The notes beneath the pieces were generated by a model. That model did not search any database and was not told where the DNA came from. It worked only from the letters and a program-made list of their open reading frames with translations. Below are positions 9,671-17,599 of a stretch of 64,000 bases of DNA, piece by piece. The position numbers and the translations under genes were made by a program. The stretch's first letter is position 1; every line of letters begins with the position of its first letter. The stretch comes from Acinetobacter lwoffii (GTDB lineage Bacteria > Pseudomonadota > Gammaproteobacteria > Pseudomonadales > Moraxellaceae): contig NZ_JAMXXN010000001.1 of NCBI RefSeq assembly GCF_024129435.1, forward strand, positions 124,001 to 188,000. The letters run 5' to 3'.

Positions 9671-10435
9671 ATGCGAACTTTATACCAGTTTCCTTTATCT
9701 CACTTTTGCGAAAAAGCACGTTGGATGCTGGACCATAAAGAGCTGTATTATGTTGCTCACAATCTGATACCCGGGGTACACCGCGCTTTTGCCCGCCTGA
9801 AAACAGGCCAGAATCGTCTGCCTATTTTGCGTGATCAGGATCGATGGATCGCAGATTCCACCCAGATTGCTCTGTATTTGGATGATACTTATCCAGAACA
9901 TCGTTTACTGCACGCAGAAGGGTATTTTCGAAATAAAGCTTTAGAAATTAATGAAATTACTTTGGAATTGGGTCGTCATGTCCGTCGCTGGATGCTCTCT
10001 CAAGCACTGACTTCTGATCATGAATCTCTGGATATTTTAATTGGTGAGCAGGGTTATCTGCGCCAGTTTGAAAAATTTTCTAAACCTTTATTGAAAGCGA
10101 TGGTGGCCAAGGGTTATGCATTGAATGAGGAAACTGTGGCGGAATCCAAACAGCATATTGATGTTGCGGTACAGCAGCTCAATCAGATGCTGGTCAGCCA
10201 AGGTGGGTATTATTTTGTCGGAAATCGTTTAGGTCTGGCGGATATTGCAGTCTGTTCCATGTTGGCACCGCTTCTGGCGATTCCAGGTACGCCATGGGAA
10301 AAAGAAAATTTCGAAACCTTGTCCGAAGAATATCGCGACTATCAGCAGTATTTGAATGAGCTTCCACTGGGTGAATATATTTGCCGTATTTACCGAACCG
10401 AACGTAATGCCCGGGTAGACTGGCGTGGTGTATAA
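9671..10435 (+). CDS. Glutathione S-transferase family protein
   Basis: A 254-residue GST-fold protein. The N-terminal thioredoxin-like domain (about 1-80) begins LYQFPLSHFCEKARWML. The CEKARW helix start is a common active-site region, followed by the cis-proline segment NRLPIL and the glutathione-binding ADSTQIALYLD. An all-helical C-terminal domain contains GLADIAVCSMLAPL. The substrate is unknown. It is a single gene with a terminator 24 bases after the stop; the 295 bases upstream, back to ychF, hold only its promoter region. Confidence 0.85.
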   Translation: MRTLYQFPLSHFCEKARWMLDHKELYYVAHNLIPGVHRAFARLKTGQNRLPILRDQDRWIADSTQIALYLDDTYPEHRLLHAEGYFRNKALEINEITLELGRHVRRWMLSQALTSDHESLDILIGEQGYLRQFEKFSKPLLKAMVAKGYALNEETVAESKQHIDVAVQQLNQMLVSQGGYYFVGNRLGLADIAVCSMLAPLLAIPGTPWEKENFETLSEEYRDYQQYLNELPLGEYICRIYRTERNARVDWRGV

Positions 10436-10458
10436 GTTTAAATGCCAATCCAAGAATT

Positions 10459-10487
10459 AAAAAAACGCGCATGAAGCGCGTTTTTTT
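10459..10487. terminator. Bidirectional terminator between the GST and repeat-protein genes
   Basis: ACGCGC / GCGCGT stem with loop ATGAA, flanked by A- and T-runs. It lies between two convergent genes and can end both transcripts. Confidence 0.88.
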
Positions 10488-10500
10488 GATGAGATTATGA

Positions 10501-11889
10501 TTAACCCCAAGGATTAGTCTGATCGATATCAATATTTTTAGTAAAATTATTGAGGAGTGAACCAAAATCAAATCCGGATGAAGAACCGCCACTGCCGATA
10601 TTCTGAATTGTATCTTTAATGCCCGGCAGGATGGCAGACAGATCAATATTAGAATCAGTCGTACCCACCCCTTGGACAAGATCACCGAGGTCAGGCAATT
10701 CAATCGAAGAGCCGCTACCAACCAACTGACCAACACCTTCGGCAATACTGCCTAAGTCAAAGCCGTTCGAAGCAGAGGAAATACCTTCGATCATACCACC
10801 CAGATCCAGATCGCTACCGAGATTCAGATTACCCAATAACCCACCCAAGTCTATGCCATTTGAGCCATTCGCAATCAGACCGCTCAGTAAGTCAGTGAAG
10901 CCACCGACATCAAAACCACCCGTTGCATTTCCGCCTACAAAGCCGCTAATTAAATCGGTAATAGCACCAAGATCAAAATCACCGCCTGCATTGCCACCGA
11001 TTAAGCCACCCACCAGACCTGCAATTGCTCCAATATCTATATCACCTAAACCGTCAGAACCACCGATCAGACCACCGACCAATTCAGCAATTTGTACGAT
11101 ATCAATCTCGCCATTACCACCAATCAGGTTGCTGACCAGACCTACGATGGCACCAATGTCTACGTCACCTAAACCGCCAGACCCACCAATCAGACCACCA
11201 ACGAGCTGAGCGATTTGTGCGATATCGATATCGCCATTACCGCCGATCAGGTTGCCGACCAGACCTGCGATCGCACCGATATCAATATTGCTTGAACCAC
11301 CGATTAAGCCACCAACCAGTTGAGCAATTTGCGCAATATCGATATCACCATTACCGCCAATCAGCTTGCCGACCAGACCCGCGATCGCACCGATATCAAT
11401 ATTGCTTGAACCGCCGATCAGACCACCGACCAGTTGAGAAATTTTACCAATATCAATATTGCCTGTACTGCCGCTCAATAAGCCGCCCACCAGTTTAGAA
11501 ATAGCCCCAAGATCCAGGCTGCTGCTATTGCTCCCCATTAAGCTCTTTAATAAGTTGGTGACTTGGGTAATATTAAAGCTACCGCCATTGGATTGAGTTA
11601 AGCTACTGATCAGGCTTTGAATATTTAAACTTGAGGCATTCGAACCAGAAAATTGAGTTAATAAATTGCTGAGATTTGTCGTACTCAGGCTGCTTCCAGA
11701 AAGGAGATTATTTAATAATGAGCTGACTGAAGGTTGAGTATTGGATCCGGTGAGATTGCCAATAAGATTGGTGAGGGTGCCTGATGTCGTTCCACCGAAT
11801 AAGCCGCCCAATAAGCTCTTCGTTTGGGTTTCGACGGTTAAAACAGGACTCACTTTTGTTTTTATCAAGCTTAAAAGTTTAGAAGCCAT
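10501..11889 (-). CDS. Repeat-rich Gly/Ile/Leu/Asp protein of unknown function
   Basis: I do not recognise a family. The 462 residues have no signal peptide (start MASKLLSLIKTKVSPVL). From about residue 60 to 400 they consist of some 15-20 repeats of 17-22 residues of the form [IFL]D[IL]xxIxxLVxxLIGGxxx, for example IDIGAIAGLVGNLIGGNGD and IDIAQIAQLVGGLIGGSSN. Cys is absent, aromatic and basic residues are rare, and Gly, Ile, Leu, Asp, Ser and Asn dominate. The repeats suggest a solenoid or amyloid-like fold, which is inference. The C-terminus TKNIDIDQTNPWG is not repetitive. It is a single gene with a terminator, divergent from an Lrp-type regulator. Confidence 0.8.
   Translation of the reverse strand: MASKLLSLIKTKVSPVLTVETQTKSLLGGLFGGTTSGTLTNLIGNLTGSNTQPSVSSLLNNLLSGSSLSTTNLSNLLTQFSGSNASSLNIQSLISSLTQSNGGSFNITQVTNLLKSLMGSNSSSLDLGAISKLVGGLLSGSTGNIDIGKISQLVGGLIGGSSNIDIGAIAGLVGKLIGGNGDIDIAQIAQLVGGLIGGSSNIDIGAIAGLVGNLIGGNGDIDIAQIAQLVGGLIGGSGGLGDVDIGAIVGLVSNLIGGNGEIDIVQIAELVGGLIGGSDGLGDIDIGAIAGLVGGLIGGNAGGDFDLGAITDLISGFVGGNATGGFDVGGFTDLLSGLIANGSNGIDLGGLLGNLNLGSDLDLGGMIEGISSASNGFDLGSIAEGVGQLVGSGSSIELPDLGDLVQGVGTTDSNIDLSAILPGIKDTIQNIGSGGSSSGFDFGSLLNNFTKNIDIDQTNPWG
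11175..11460 (-). repeat. Coding tandem duplication with 114-base period
   Basis: Within the repeat-protein gene, near-identical DNA such as CGATATCAATATTGCTTGAA recurs exactly 114 bases apart (around 11275 and 11389), equal to two 19-residue protein repeats. The closer DNA match here than elsewhere in the gene suggests recent duplication, possibly by slippage or recombination. Confidence 0.75.
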
Positions 11890-12273
11890 GACCGTTCCTT
11901 GTGTAATATTTTTGAAATGCGCTATTTTTGTTTTTAAAGCGCCTTTGTTTTAATCTATTTCTATACACTTGTAAAAGATGGACGGTTAAGTCGTGTAGGT
12001 AGGGGCTGAGAGGAATAGCCTATCTGTTGTCGTGTTTACCCAATTTAAATAATTTAAAAATAAAGATTTAATTAAAAATGCCATTGGTCATATTTTTAAT
12101 TAATGCGATTAACGGTCATTTAAACCCTCCTGAAAACCGTATTTATAAAATGAAATCCCATTTGGAAAAAAATTTCAGAATATGAAAATTTTGTGAAAAA
12201 TAAATAAATATTGTATAACAGAGATGGCGCAAAATTTTCTGCATCTATTGATTATTGATATAAGAGTATAAAA
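11890..12273. other. AT-rich intergenic region between divergent genes
   Basis: 384 bases without a plausible gene. They must hold the promoters of the repeat-protein gene (minus) and the Lrp-type gene (plus). The only structure I see is the palindrome at 12067-12103, listed separately. The 12,120-12,240 stretch is very AT-rich. Confidence 0.6.
12067..12103. promoter_or_regulatory. AT-rich palindrome, possible Lrp-type operator
   Basis: The arms TTTAATTAAAAATG and CATATTTTTAATTAA flank CCATTGGT, giving a long near-perfect inverted repeat. It lies between the repeat-protein gene and the Lrp/AsnC-type gene, about 170 bases from each start. Lrp-family proteins bind AT-rich palindromes and often regulate themselves and a divergent gene, so an operator role is a reasonable inference. 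Confidence 0.35.
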
Positions 12274-12744
12274 ATGGAACTGGATCGTTTCGATAAACAT
12301 ATTCTAGAAATATTGACCCATGAAGATGTCAATCTGAATGAACTGTCCGAGCGGGTGAATTTATCTGTCAGTTCGGTGCATCGCAGGATCAAACACTTAA
12401 TCGATCATAATATTATCAGTGGCTTAAAACGTGAAATCAATTACCAAAAATTAGGTTTCAGTCTGCATGTGCTGTTGCAGGTATCCTTAAGCAAACATGA
12501 TAGCGATACTTTTGCCAAATTTCTGGAAGAACTGGAAAGTATTCCCGAAGTAATTAATGCCTTTTTGGTCACCGGTCAGTCGGCAGACTTTATTGTTGAA
12601 GTCGTGGCAAGAGATATGGAAAATTATAGTGAAATCCTGCTTAAGCGGATTGGAAAAATTGAGCATGTGGTGGCACTGCATTCCAGCTTTGTGATTAAAG
12701 AATATAATGTCTTTAACTGTAGCGGATTACTCAATAAAGTTTAA
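12274..12744 (+). CDS. Lrp/AsnC family transcriptional regulator
   Basis: A feast/famine-type DNA-binding protein of 156 residues, the normal length. The N-terminal helix-turn-helix (about 17-42, NLNELSERVNLSVSSVHRRIKHL) is followed by the RAM/AsnC ligand-binding domain, with a βαββαβ pattern from about 62 (GFSLHVLLQVSL) to 150. The TGQSADFIVEVVARD segment corresponds to the GxxDF ligand loop. The ligand is unknown. It stands alone with its own terminator, divergent from the repeat-protein gene, which is the obvious candidate target. Confidence 0.9.
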   Translation: MELDRFDKHILEILTHEDVNLNELSERVNLSVSSVHRRIKHLIDHNIISGLKREINYQKLGFSLHVLLQVSLSKHDSDTFAKFLEELESIPEVINAFLVTGQSADFIVEVVARDMENYSEILLKRIGKIEHVVALHSSFVIKEYNVFNCSGLLNKV

Positions 12745-12771
12745 TCAAAGCTAGGTTGGTGGACAGCCATA

Positions 12772-12799
12772 AAAAAACGCACCCTAAGGTGCGTTTTTT
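12772..12799. terminator. Bidirectional terminator between lrp-type gene and yebC
   Basis: Stem AAAAAACGCACC / GGTGCGTTTTTT with loop CTAA, between two convergent genes. Confidence 0.9.
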
Positions 12800-12812
12800 G
12801 AATCAGACATAT

Positions 12813-13562
12813 TTAAGCATCAAGTTCTGCTAAAACTGCGTCTGAGAATTCAACGTTGGTATAAACGTTTTGTACATCATCCAGATCTTCAAGCATATCA
12901 ATCATTTTCATGATTTTTTTTGCTTGATCGATGTCTGTGATTTCTGCTTTGGTTGAAGGACTCATCACTACTTCAGCATTGTCAGATTTTAAACCTGCAG
13001 CAGTTAAAGCATCTTGAACTTCACCGAAGGCTTCAGGTGTGGTAATGACTAGGATATCATCTTCAGTGACTTCGATGTCTTCAGCACCTGCTTCTAATGC
13101 CACTTCCATGATTTGATCTTCCAAAGACACATCTTCAAAAGTGATCTCACCACGTTTCGTGAACAGGAATGCCACCGAACCGTTGGTGCCTAAGTTACCA
13201 TCAGTTTTAGAGAAGCAATGACGTACGTCAGGCACAGTACGGTTCAAGTTGTCAGTCATGGTTTCAACAATAACCGCAACACCACCTACACCATAACCTT
13301 CGTAGGTCACTTCTTTCAGGTCGTCGTTATCTTCGCCACCAGCACCACGTTGAATGGCACGGTTGATCACGTCACGTGTCATATTCACTGATAATGCTTT
13401 TTCAACCACAGCACGTAGACGAGGGTTGCTTGCAGTATCTGGACCACCAAGCTTTGCAGCAGTGGTTAATTCACGAATGTATTTGGTAAAAACTTTACCA
13501 CGACTTGCATCTTGTTTTGCTTTGCGATGCTTAATATTGGCCCACTTGGAATGACCCGCCAT
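12813..13562 (-). CDS. yebC: YebC/PmpR family regulator (TACO1-like)
   Basis: A member of the YebC/TACO1 family, known both as DNA-binding transcription factors and, more recently, as translation factors that help with proline stretches. The 249 residues match the family. Its signature N-terminus [24 protein letters not shown] is intact, and the middle domain begins [14 protein letters not shown]. It is not next to ruvC here (ruvC is 7 kb away), unlike in many gammaproteobacteria. It has its own terminator. Confidence 0.93.
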   Translation of the reverse strand: MAGHSKWANIKHRKAKQDASRGKVFTKYIRELTTAAKLGGPDTASNPRLRAVVEKALSVNMTRDVINRAIQRGAGGEDNDDLKEVTYEGYGVGGVAVIVETMTDNLNRTVPDVRHCFSKTDGNLGTNGSVAFLFTKRGEITFEDVSLEDQIMEVALEAGAEDIEVTEDDILVITTPEAFGEVQDALTAAGLKSDNAEVVMSPSTKAEITDIDQAKKIMKMIDMLEDLDDVQNVYTNVEFSDAVLAELDA

Positions 13563-13757
13563 GCGAACTATGCTCCTTGTAGATTGGCTGTATGCCTATC
13601 AGAATGCCGAAATTCTACCATAAGCGTTTTTTTAAAAAAAAGTGTCTGGATTTGAGATTTCAGGATAAAAACAAAAAAAGTGCAATATCGAGGAAAAATA
13701 GAAAGAGGATAGGGGAATTTATAATTCTATTTATACATTTATATGGACAGATGACTT

Positions 13758-13789
13758 GGACATAAACAGCAGAATCGCTGATTATGTCC
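13758..13789. other. Strong hairpin without clear U-tract
   Basis: GGACATAAACAGC and GCTGATTATGTCC form a 13-bp stem with one A-A mismatch around a six-base loop. It lies 22 bases downstream of the acyltransferase stop. On the minus strand no U-run follows it; on the plus strand GTGCTTTTCTTTTT follows. It may be a terminator or an RNA 3'-end structure. Confidence 0.4.
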
Positions 13790-13810
13790 GTGCTTTTCTT
13801 TTTAAAAAGC

Positions 13811-14425
13811 TTATTCTGGAATAACGATATCCAGACCAACCTTGTCTTTATAAAGTTGTTTGATCAAAGCCAGGTCATGCGCAAGATCTGTCGGATAAAT
13901 CTTGCCGAGAATACCGCCTTGCTTGGTTTTGGAATTGGCATATAATAGCACGATCGGTACATTGGCAGCCTTGGCAATATGCCAGAAACCGGTACGGATC
14001 GGTTTGCGTGCTTCACCTTGTTTAGCACGTGTTGCTTCGGGTGCAATGACCAGATTGAACTTTTCATTGTTCTGAAAATGTTCCACCATCTGGGTCACGA
14101 TATCTTTACTGGCCTTGCGGTCAACCGGAATACCACCCACAGCGTTCAATAATGGCTTGAAGGGTCCTTTAAATAATTCTTTTTTGATCAAGGTATGTAC
14201 CTTGAGATCATAGATCTGGAACAGGGCAATTGACAGTACCGCATCCATCATTGAGGTATGTTCGAATCCAATAATGACCTGTTTGTCTTCAAGCACATCT
14301 GGTTCGACATGATATTGCCAACCTGCAAGTTTAAATGCAGATTCGCCAAGGAATTTGTTTAGCATAAGTACGGAGAAGTAAAAGCTGTATGTAGAGAACT
14401 GCATAATTTCATCTTGTTCGCCCAT
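13811..14425 (-). CDS. PlsC-type glycerolipid acyltransferase family protein
   Basis: A lysophospholipid acyltransferase-fold protein of 204 residues. The catalytic HX4D motif reads HTSMMD, the second block is GGIPVDRKASKD and the third is PEATR, a variant of the EGTR acceptor-binding motif. It lacks the long N-terminal membrane helix of classic PlsC. The start at 14425 has GGAAAG upstream; an internal ATG at 14404 (MQFSTYSF) is also possible. It is a single gene, and the acyl acceptor cannot be told from sequence. Confidence 0.82.
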   Translation of the reverse strand: MGEQDEIMQFSTYSFYFSVLMLNKFLGESAFKLAGWQYHVEPDVLEDKQVIIGFEHTSMMDAVLSIALFQIYDLKVHTLIKKELFKGPFKPLLNAVGGIPVDRKASKDIVTQMVEHFQNNEKFNLVIAPEATRAKQGEARKPIRTGFWHIAKAANVPIVLLYANSKTKQGGILGKIYPTDLAHDLALIKQLYKDKVGLDIVIPE

Positions 14426-14691
14426 ACAGTCAATAGGCTTTCCAATAAAATCAGCGAATAATGTAAAAATCTATGATTTATTCATCTTTTTAAGCTGCAA
14501 AATTAAGAGTTAATATATATAAATAAAATAATATTAATATCTTAAAAATATCAGTAGATACAAAAAAAGTCTTGAAATGATGAAAAAATGACTATCCAGA
14601 GCACACTTTAGTTATTAGACTTTTGTCGAAGAAGAAGACTGATACAGGTCTTTTCTATTTTCTTATTCTTTCTACTCTGAGATTGAAAAGT

Positions 14692-14811
14692 ATGACGTAC
14701 ATGACAGCCTTCGTAGTCTCCCTATTGATTTTTGCGCTTATAATTGTATGGTCTTTGATCGAAATTAAGCAGGATTTACATAAAGACGAAGAAATGAAGT
14801 CTGAATTCTAG
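14692..14811 (+). CDS. Possible small membrane protein (39 aa)
   Basis: This short frame starts at the ATG at 14692, with GAAAAG just upstream. It encodes an N-terminal hydrophobic helix (AFVVSLLIFALIIVWSLI) and a charged tail EIKQDLHKDEEMKSEF. The arrangement of helix then acidic/basic tail is typical of small membrane proteins, but the ribosome site is weak. The frame is open upstream to a TTG at 14625, which looks less natural. No known homologue comes to mind. Confidence 0.4.
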   Translation: MTYMTAFVVSLLIFALIIVWSLIEIKQDLHKDEEMKSEF

Positions 14812-15163
14812 TCATTCTATCTTCTTTAGTTCTAGGCTATTCCTTTAACATTGCTGCCTGAGCAATAAAGAATTTTGATACCTTATAGATATACTAAGAC
14901 CTTAAATCTATCAGTTTTACGCTTAGTAGACCGGATTAAATTCAAGATAAAGGCTCATTTATCTTAAATGATGCAGCATGTATCTCATTTTTCTATATGC
15001 CTCCTATACTGAAGTCTTAAGTAACTGAATTTTGACTAAGACAAGTCGCCCATGATTGCTGCCTAAATGTTCAAGCAGTTATAAAAGCACTTGTCTTTCC
15101 AAAAAATCTTAGCTAGTATTCATGACGCCTGAACTTATTGATAAATAAAGTTTTCAGCATATA
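14812..15163. other. Intergenic region before the tRNA
   Basis: 352 AT-rich bases. The only element I can support is the tRNA promoter at 15091-15119. A short TTGCT/AGCAA hairpin near 14854 has no T-run. No gene is visible. Confidence 0.5.
15091..15119 (+). promoter_or_regulatory. Likely sigma-70 promoter of the tRNA gene
   Basis: TTGTCT and TAGTAT with a 17-base spacer, each matching the consensus at four of six positions. The -10 box ends 44 bases upstream of the first tRNA base, which leaves a short 5' leader for RNase P to remove. Confidence 0.45.
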
Positions 15164-15240
<77 letters not shown>

Positions 15241-15248
15241 TATAAAAC

Positions 15249-15284
15249 AACCACTTACGTGTACTAATCGTAAGTGGTTTTTTT
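15249..15284 (+). terminator. Rho-independent terminator of the tRNA gene
   Basis: Stem ACCACTTACG / CGTAAGTGGT with a nine-base loop followed by seven T, starting nine bases after the CCA end. Confidence 0.92.
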
Positions 15285-15696
15285 GTTTTTGGATATTATG
15301 AAATCTGAAGTAAGCAATTCACTTAATTGATCGTCGTTCTTATCTCGAAGGACTTAAAATGGGTTGCCTCCACTGATAATGAACTTTTCTAGTTTGCCTT
15401 TCAATAAAGATTCTTCGTTACCAGCTTAATAAAAAAGCATCTCCCTCAGATATTACTTTTGTTATCTAAATTCCATAAACATCCTCTTTAATCAAAAAAA
15501 AAGTTCATATTTATGAAATAATTGTGATGTAGTTCAAAGAATATCTGCAAAAAAAGTGAAAAGTAGATGAAATGCATTTTACAACTGAAAAAATTATGCT
15601 AATTAATATGAGATGATTTTTTAGTCAAAAATCATGATGTTTCAGGACGGAATATCTTAAGAAGCGTATTAAAAAAATGATTAAACAGGAGTTTCA
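15285..15696. other. AT-rich intergenic region
   Basis: About 410 bases without a plausible gene. A perfect nine-pair hairpin ATGATTTTT / AAAAATCAT lies at 15613-15635, 60 bases upstream of the small cysteine protein. It could be in that gene's leader. Confidence 0.5.
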
Positions 15697-15810
15697 ATGA
15701 TGCTTCAGCTTTTAAGAAAATTGTTTTGTTTGCATATTTATGAATATGAGCAAATGCAAGAAATCGGGGAACACAGGGAGTGTCGTAAGTGCGGTACGAA
15801 TAAGGACTAA
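15697..15810 (+). CDS. Small CxH...CxxC putative zinc-binding protein (37 aa)
   Basis: Thirty-seven residues starting at two successive ATGs with a strong AGGAG ribosome site six bases upstream. The sequence begins MMLQLLRKLFCLHIYEYEQM and ends in ECRKCGTNKD. Cys11, His13, Cys29 and Cys32 are placed like a small zinc ribbon, similar in layout to the short DUF1660-type phage/plasmid proteins. A terminator follows 13 bases later. The function is unknown; the ribosome site, cysteine pattern and terminator support a real gene. Confidence 0.7.
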   Translation: MMLQLLRKLFCLHIYEYEQMQEIGEHRECRKCGTNKD

Positions 15811-15823
15811 AGTTTTTACAAGA

Positions 15824-15849
15824 AAAGTGAGCAATGGCTCACTTTTTTT
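15824..15849 (+). terminator. Rho-independent terminator after the small cysteine protein
   Basis: Stem AAAGTGAGC / GCTCACTTT with loop AATG, then a T-run. Confidence 0.88.
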
Positions 15850-15912
15850 ATGCTTGTCATGGGCTAATTTCCGTTAAAATTAAAGGGAAATTTCAACACG
15901 ATAAACAGGAAT

Positions 15913-16149
15913 ATGAGCAAAGATTTTCATGCAGATACCTATATCGTCGACAGCAACCTGGCAGATACGCTGCACTGGCTCAGCCTGCATCAAGATAGTT
16001 ATGACTCCTTTAGCTATGATGCAGTCACGCAAGCGCTGATGGTGCATCATGCCAATGGAGTAGATCAAATCCGAGTCGGAGATTATCTGAATGCCCGTTA
16101 TGGCATTTTAATTACTGCACATAACTTTTCTGCGAGTTCATCAACTTAA
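15913..16149 (+). CDS. Hypothetical protein (78 aa)
   Basis: A small, acidic, soluble protein of 78 residues that I do not recognise (MSKDFHADTYIVDSNLADTL...). It has no signal peptide, membrane segment or cysteine. AGGA lies only two bases before the ATG, so the ribosome site is tightly spaced. It converges on bioB, with the stops seven bases apart and no terminator hairpin between them. Confidence 0.6.
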   Translation: MSKDFHADTYIVDSNLADTLHWLSLHQDSYDSFSYDAVTQALMVHHANGVDQIRVGDYLNARYGILITAHNFSASSST

Positions 16150-16156
16150 ACAGTGA

Positions 16157-17158
16157 TTAACTTGCCATTGCATCTGTAGCCAGACTGCGAACACTCGGTT
16201 TTGGCTGTTCTGCAACTAAACCTAATTTTGCAAAAAGTTGCTGATCCCGGCCTTGGGATGTATTAGGGGTCGTCAGCAGTTTTTCACCAGAGAAAATAGA
16301 ATTGGCACCAGCCATAAATGCCAAAGCCTGATCTGAATCGCTTAAGGATTCACGCCCTGCAGAAAGGCGAATATAGCTTTTAGGCATCAGCAAGCGTGCT
16401 ACGGCAATGGTACGAATCCACTCAATCACATCCAGCTTTTCTACATCTGCCATCGGTGTTCCTTCAATCGGAACCAACATATTGATCGGCACAGATTCCG
16501 GATGAATCGCCAGAGTTGCAAGTTCATATAACAAACCAATTCGGTCATCACGATTTTCACCCAGACCCACAATACCGCCACTACAGACTTTCATACCAGC
16601 CTGACGTACATGACCCAATGTATCCAGACGATCATCAAAGCTACGCGTGCTGATGATATGTGAATAGTATTCACGAGAAGTGTCCAGATTATGGTTGTAA
16701 TAATCCAGTCCTGCATCTTTCAAGCGTTCAGCCTGAGATCCATTTAGCATCCCCAGTGTCATGCAGGTTTCCAGACCGAGTGCTTTAACTTCACGTACCA
16801 TTTCCAGCACATAAGGCATATCGCGTTCATGCGGGTTGCGCCATGCAGCCCCCATACAGAAACGTGAACTTCCTGATGCCAGCGCCTGTTTGGCTTCCTG
16901 AATCACTTTATCGACCGCAATGCGTTTTTCAGCTTCCAGTTTGGAATCATAATGCGCTGATTGTGAACAGTATTTACAGTCTTCAGGACATTTACCGGTT
17001 TTAATCGAAAGCAGGGTGCTCACCTGAACGGTATTCGCAGTGAAATGTTCACGATGAACCTGTTGCGCCTGGAACACTAAATCCATTAAAGGCTGTTGAT
17101 ATATAGCTTGTATTTCTTCACGTGACCAATCATTACGTACCGCATCACTACTGTTCAT
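16157..17158 (-). CDS. bioB: Biotin synthase
   Basis: A radical-SAM enzyme that inserts sulphur into dethiobiotin to give biotin, using a 4Fe-4S cluster for SAM cleavage and a 2Fe-2S cluster as sulphur source. It has 333 residues, the usual size. The radical-SAM cysteines are in [10 protein letters not shown]. The conserved [10 protein letters not shown] segment, YYNHNLDTS, and the late block [12 protein letters not shown] with the Arg ligand of the second cluster are present. It stands alone; no other bio genes are in the window. Confidence 0.97.
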   Translation of the reverse strand: MNSSDAVRNDWSREEIQAIYQQPLMDLVFQAQQVHREHFTANTVQVSTLLSIKTGKCPEDCKYCSQSAHYDSKLEAEKRIAVDKVIQEAKQALASGSSRFCMGAAWRNPHERDMPYVLEMVREVKALGLETCMTLGMLNGSQAERLKDAGLDYYNHNLDTSREYYSHIISTRSFDDRLDTLGHVRQAGMKVCSGGIVGLGENRDDRIGLLYELATLAIHPESVPINMLVPIEGTPMADVEKLDVIEWIRTIAVARLLMPKSYIRLSAGRESLSDSDQALAFMAGANSIFSGEKLLTTPNTSQGRDQQLFAKLGLVAEQPKPSVRSLATDAMAS

Positions 17159-17248
17159 CTCTTTCCCTATCTGTGCTTATTTATCATTCGGTTCATCTTA
17201 ATAAAAATAAGCTTTTGCTTCACTAGCAAAATATGACCTTATATAAAT

Positions 17249-17275
17249 GACAAAGCCCACACGAGGTGAGCTTTG
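17249..17275. terminator. Possible weak terminator near bioB
   Basis: ACAAAGCCCAC and GTGAGCTTTGT form an 11-bp stem with one mismatch. A T-run follows only on the plus strand, although the flanking genes are on the minus strand. It may act downstream of the 67-residue gene with reduced efficiency. Confidence 0.35.
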
Positions 17276-17291
17276 TTTTTCAGTTGCCAGA

Positions 17292-17495
17292 TTATTTATT
17301 ACTGTGATTTCCATGAATATCCTGGCCATGCAGATCACTACGGTGCTGCTTGTTAAACACGCGCTGATCCTGTTCATGCTGATTGTTTTTTGGGGAATTA
17401 ATCGGGCCATGTTGCGGCTGCTGCTGTTGTTGCTTCTGCTGGTCATGCTGAAGCTGCTCCAGCAGTTCTTGATTTGGATTTTTTGATGACATCAT
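17292..17495 (-). CDS. Hypothetical Gln/His-rich small protein (67 aa)
   Basis: Sixty-seven residues starting at two successive ATGs with an excellent ribosome site (GGAGGAAAG). The product is hydrophilic and low-complexity: a poly-Gln run (QQKQQQQQPQH), many Asn, His and Asp, no hydrophobic core and no cysteine. It is probably disordered. The function is unknown; the strong ribosome site is the main reason to accept it. Confidence 0.6.
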   Translation of the reverse strand: MMSSKNPNQELLEQLQHDQQKQQQQQPQHGPINSPKNNQHEQDQRVFNKQHRSDLHGQDIHGNHSNK

Positions 17496-17599
17496 CTTTC
17501 CTCCACTTCATTTCTGACTATTTTTATTTATGCCATAGTCTGAAACATGGGTGTGTAAGGCTTTTAAGTGAAACTGTGACGCTAGGTAAAGATGGAAAA

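Noticed and set aside
10853..11498. Plus-strand Pro/Ile/Ser-rich and Arg/Tyr-rich frames opposite the repeat protein
   Set aside because: They are antisense products of the tandem repeat, without ribosome sites.
15241..16149. An integrated element using the tRNA as attachment site
   Set aside because: No integrase and no repeat of the tRNA 3' end was found; the small genes alone do not prove an element.
17117..17125. TTCACGTGA, the core of the ParB parS site
   Set aside because: Only nine of the 16 consensus bases match, it lies inside bioB 35 kb from parB, and CACGTG cores are frequent in the window.
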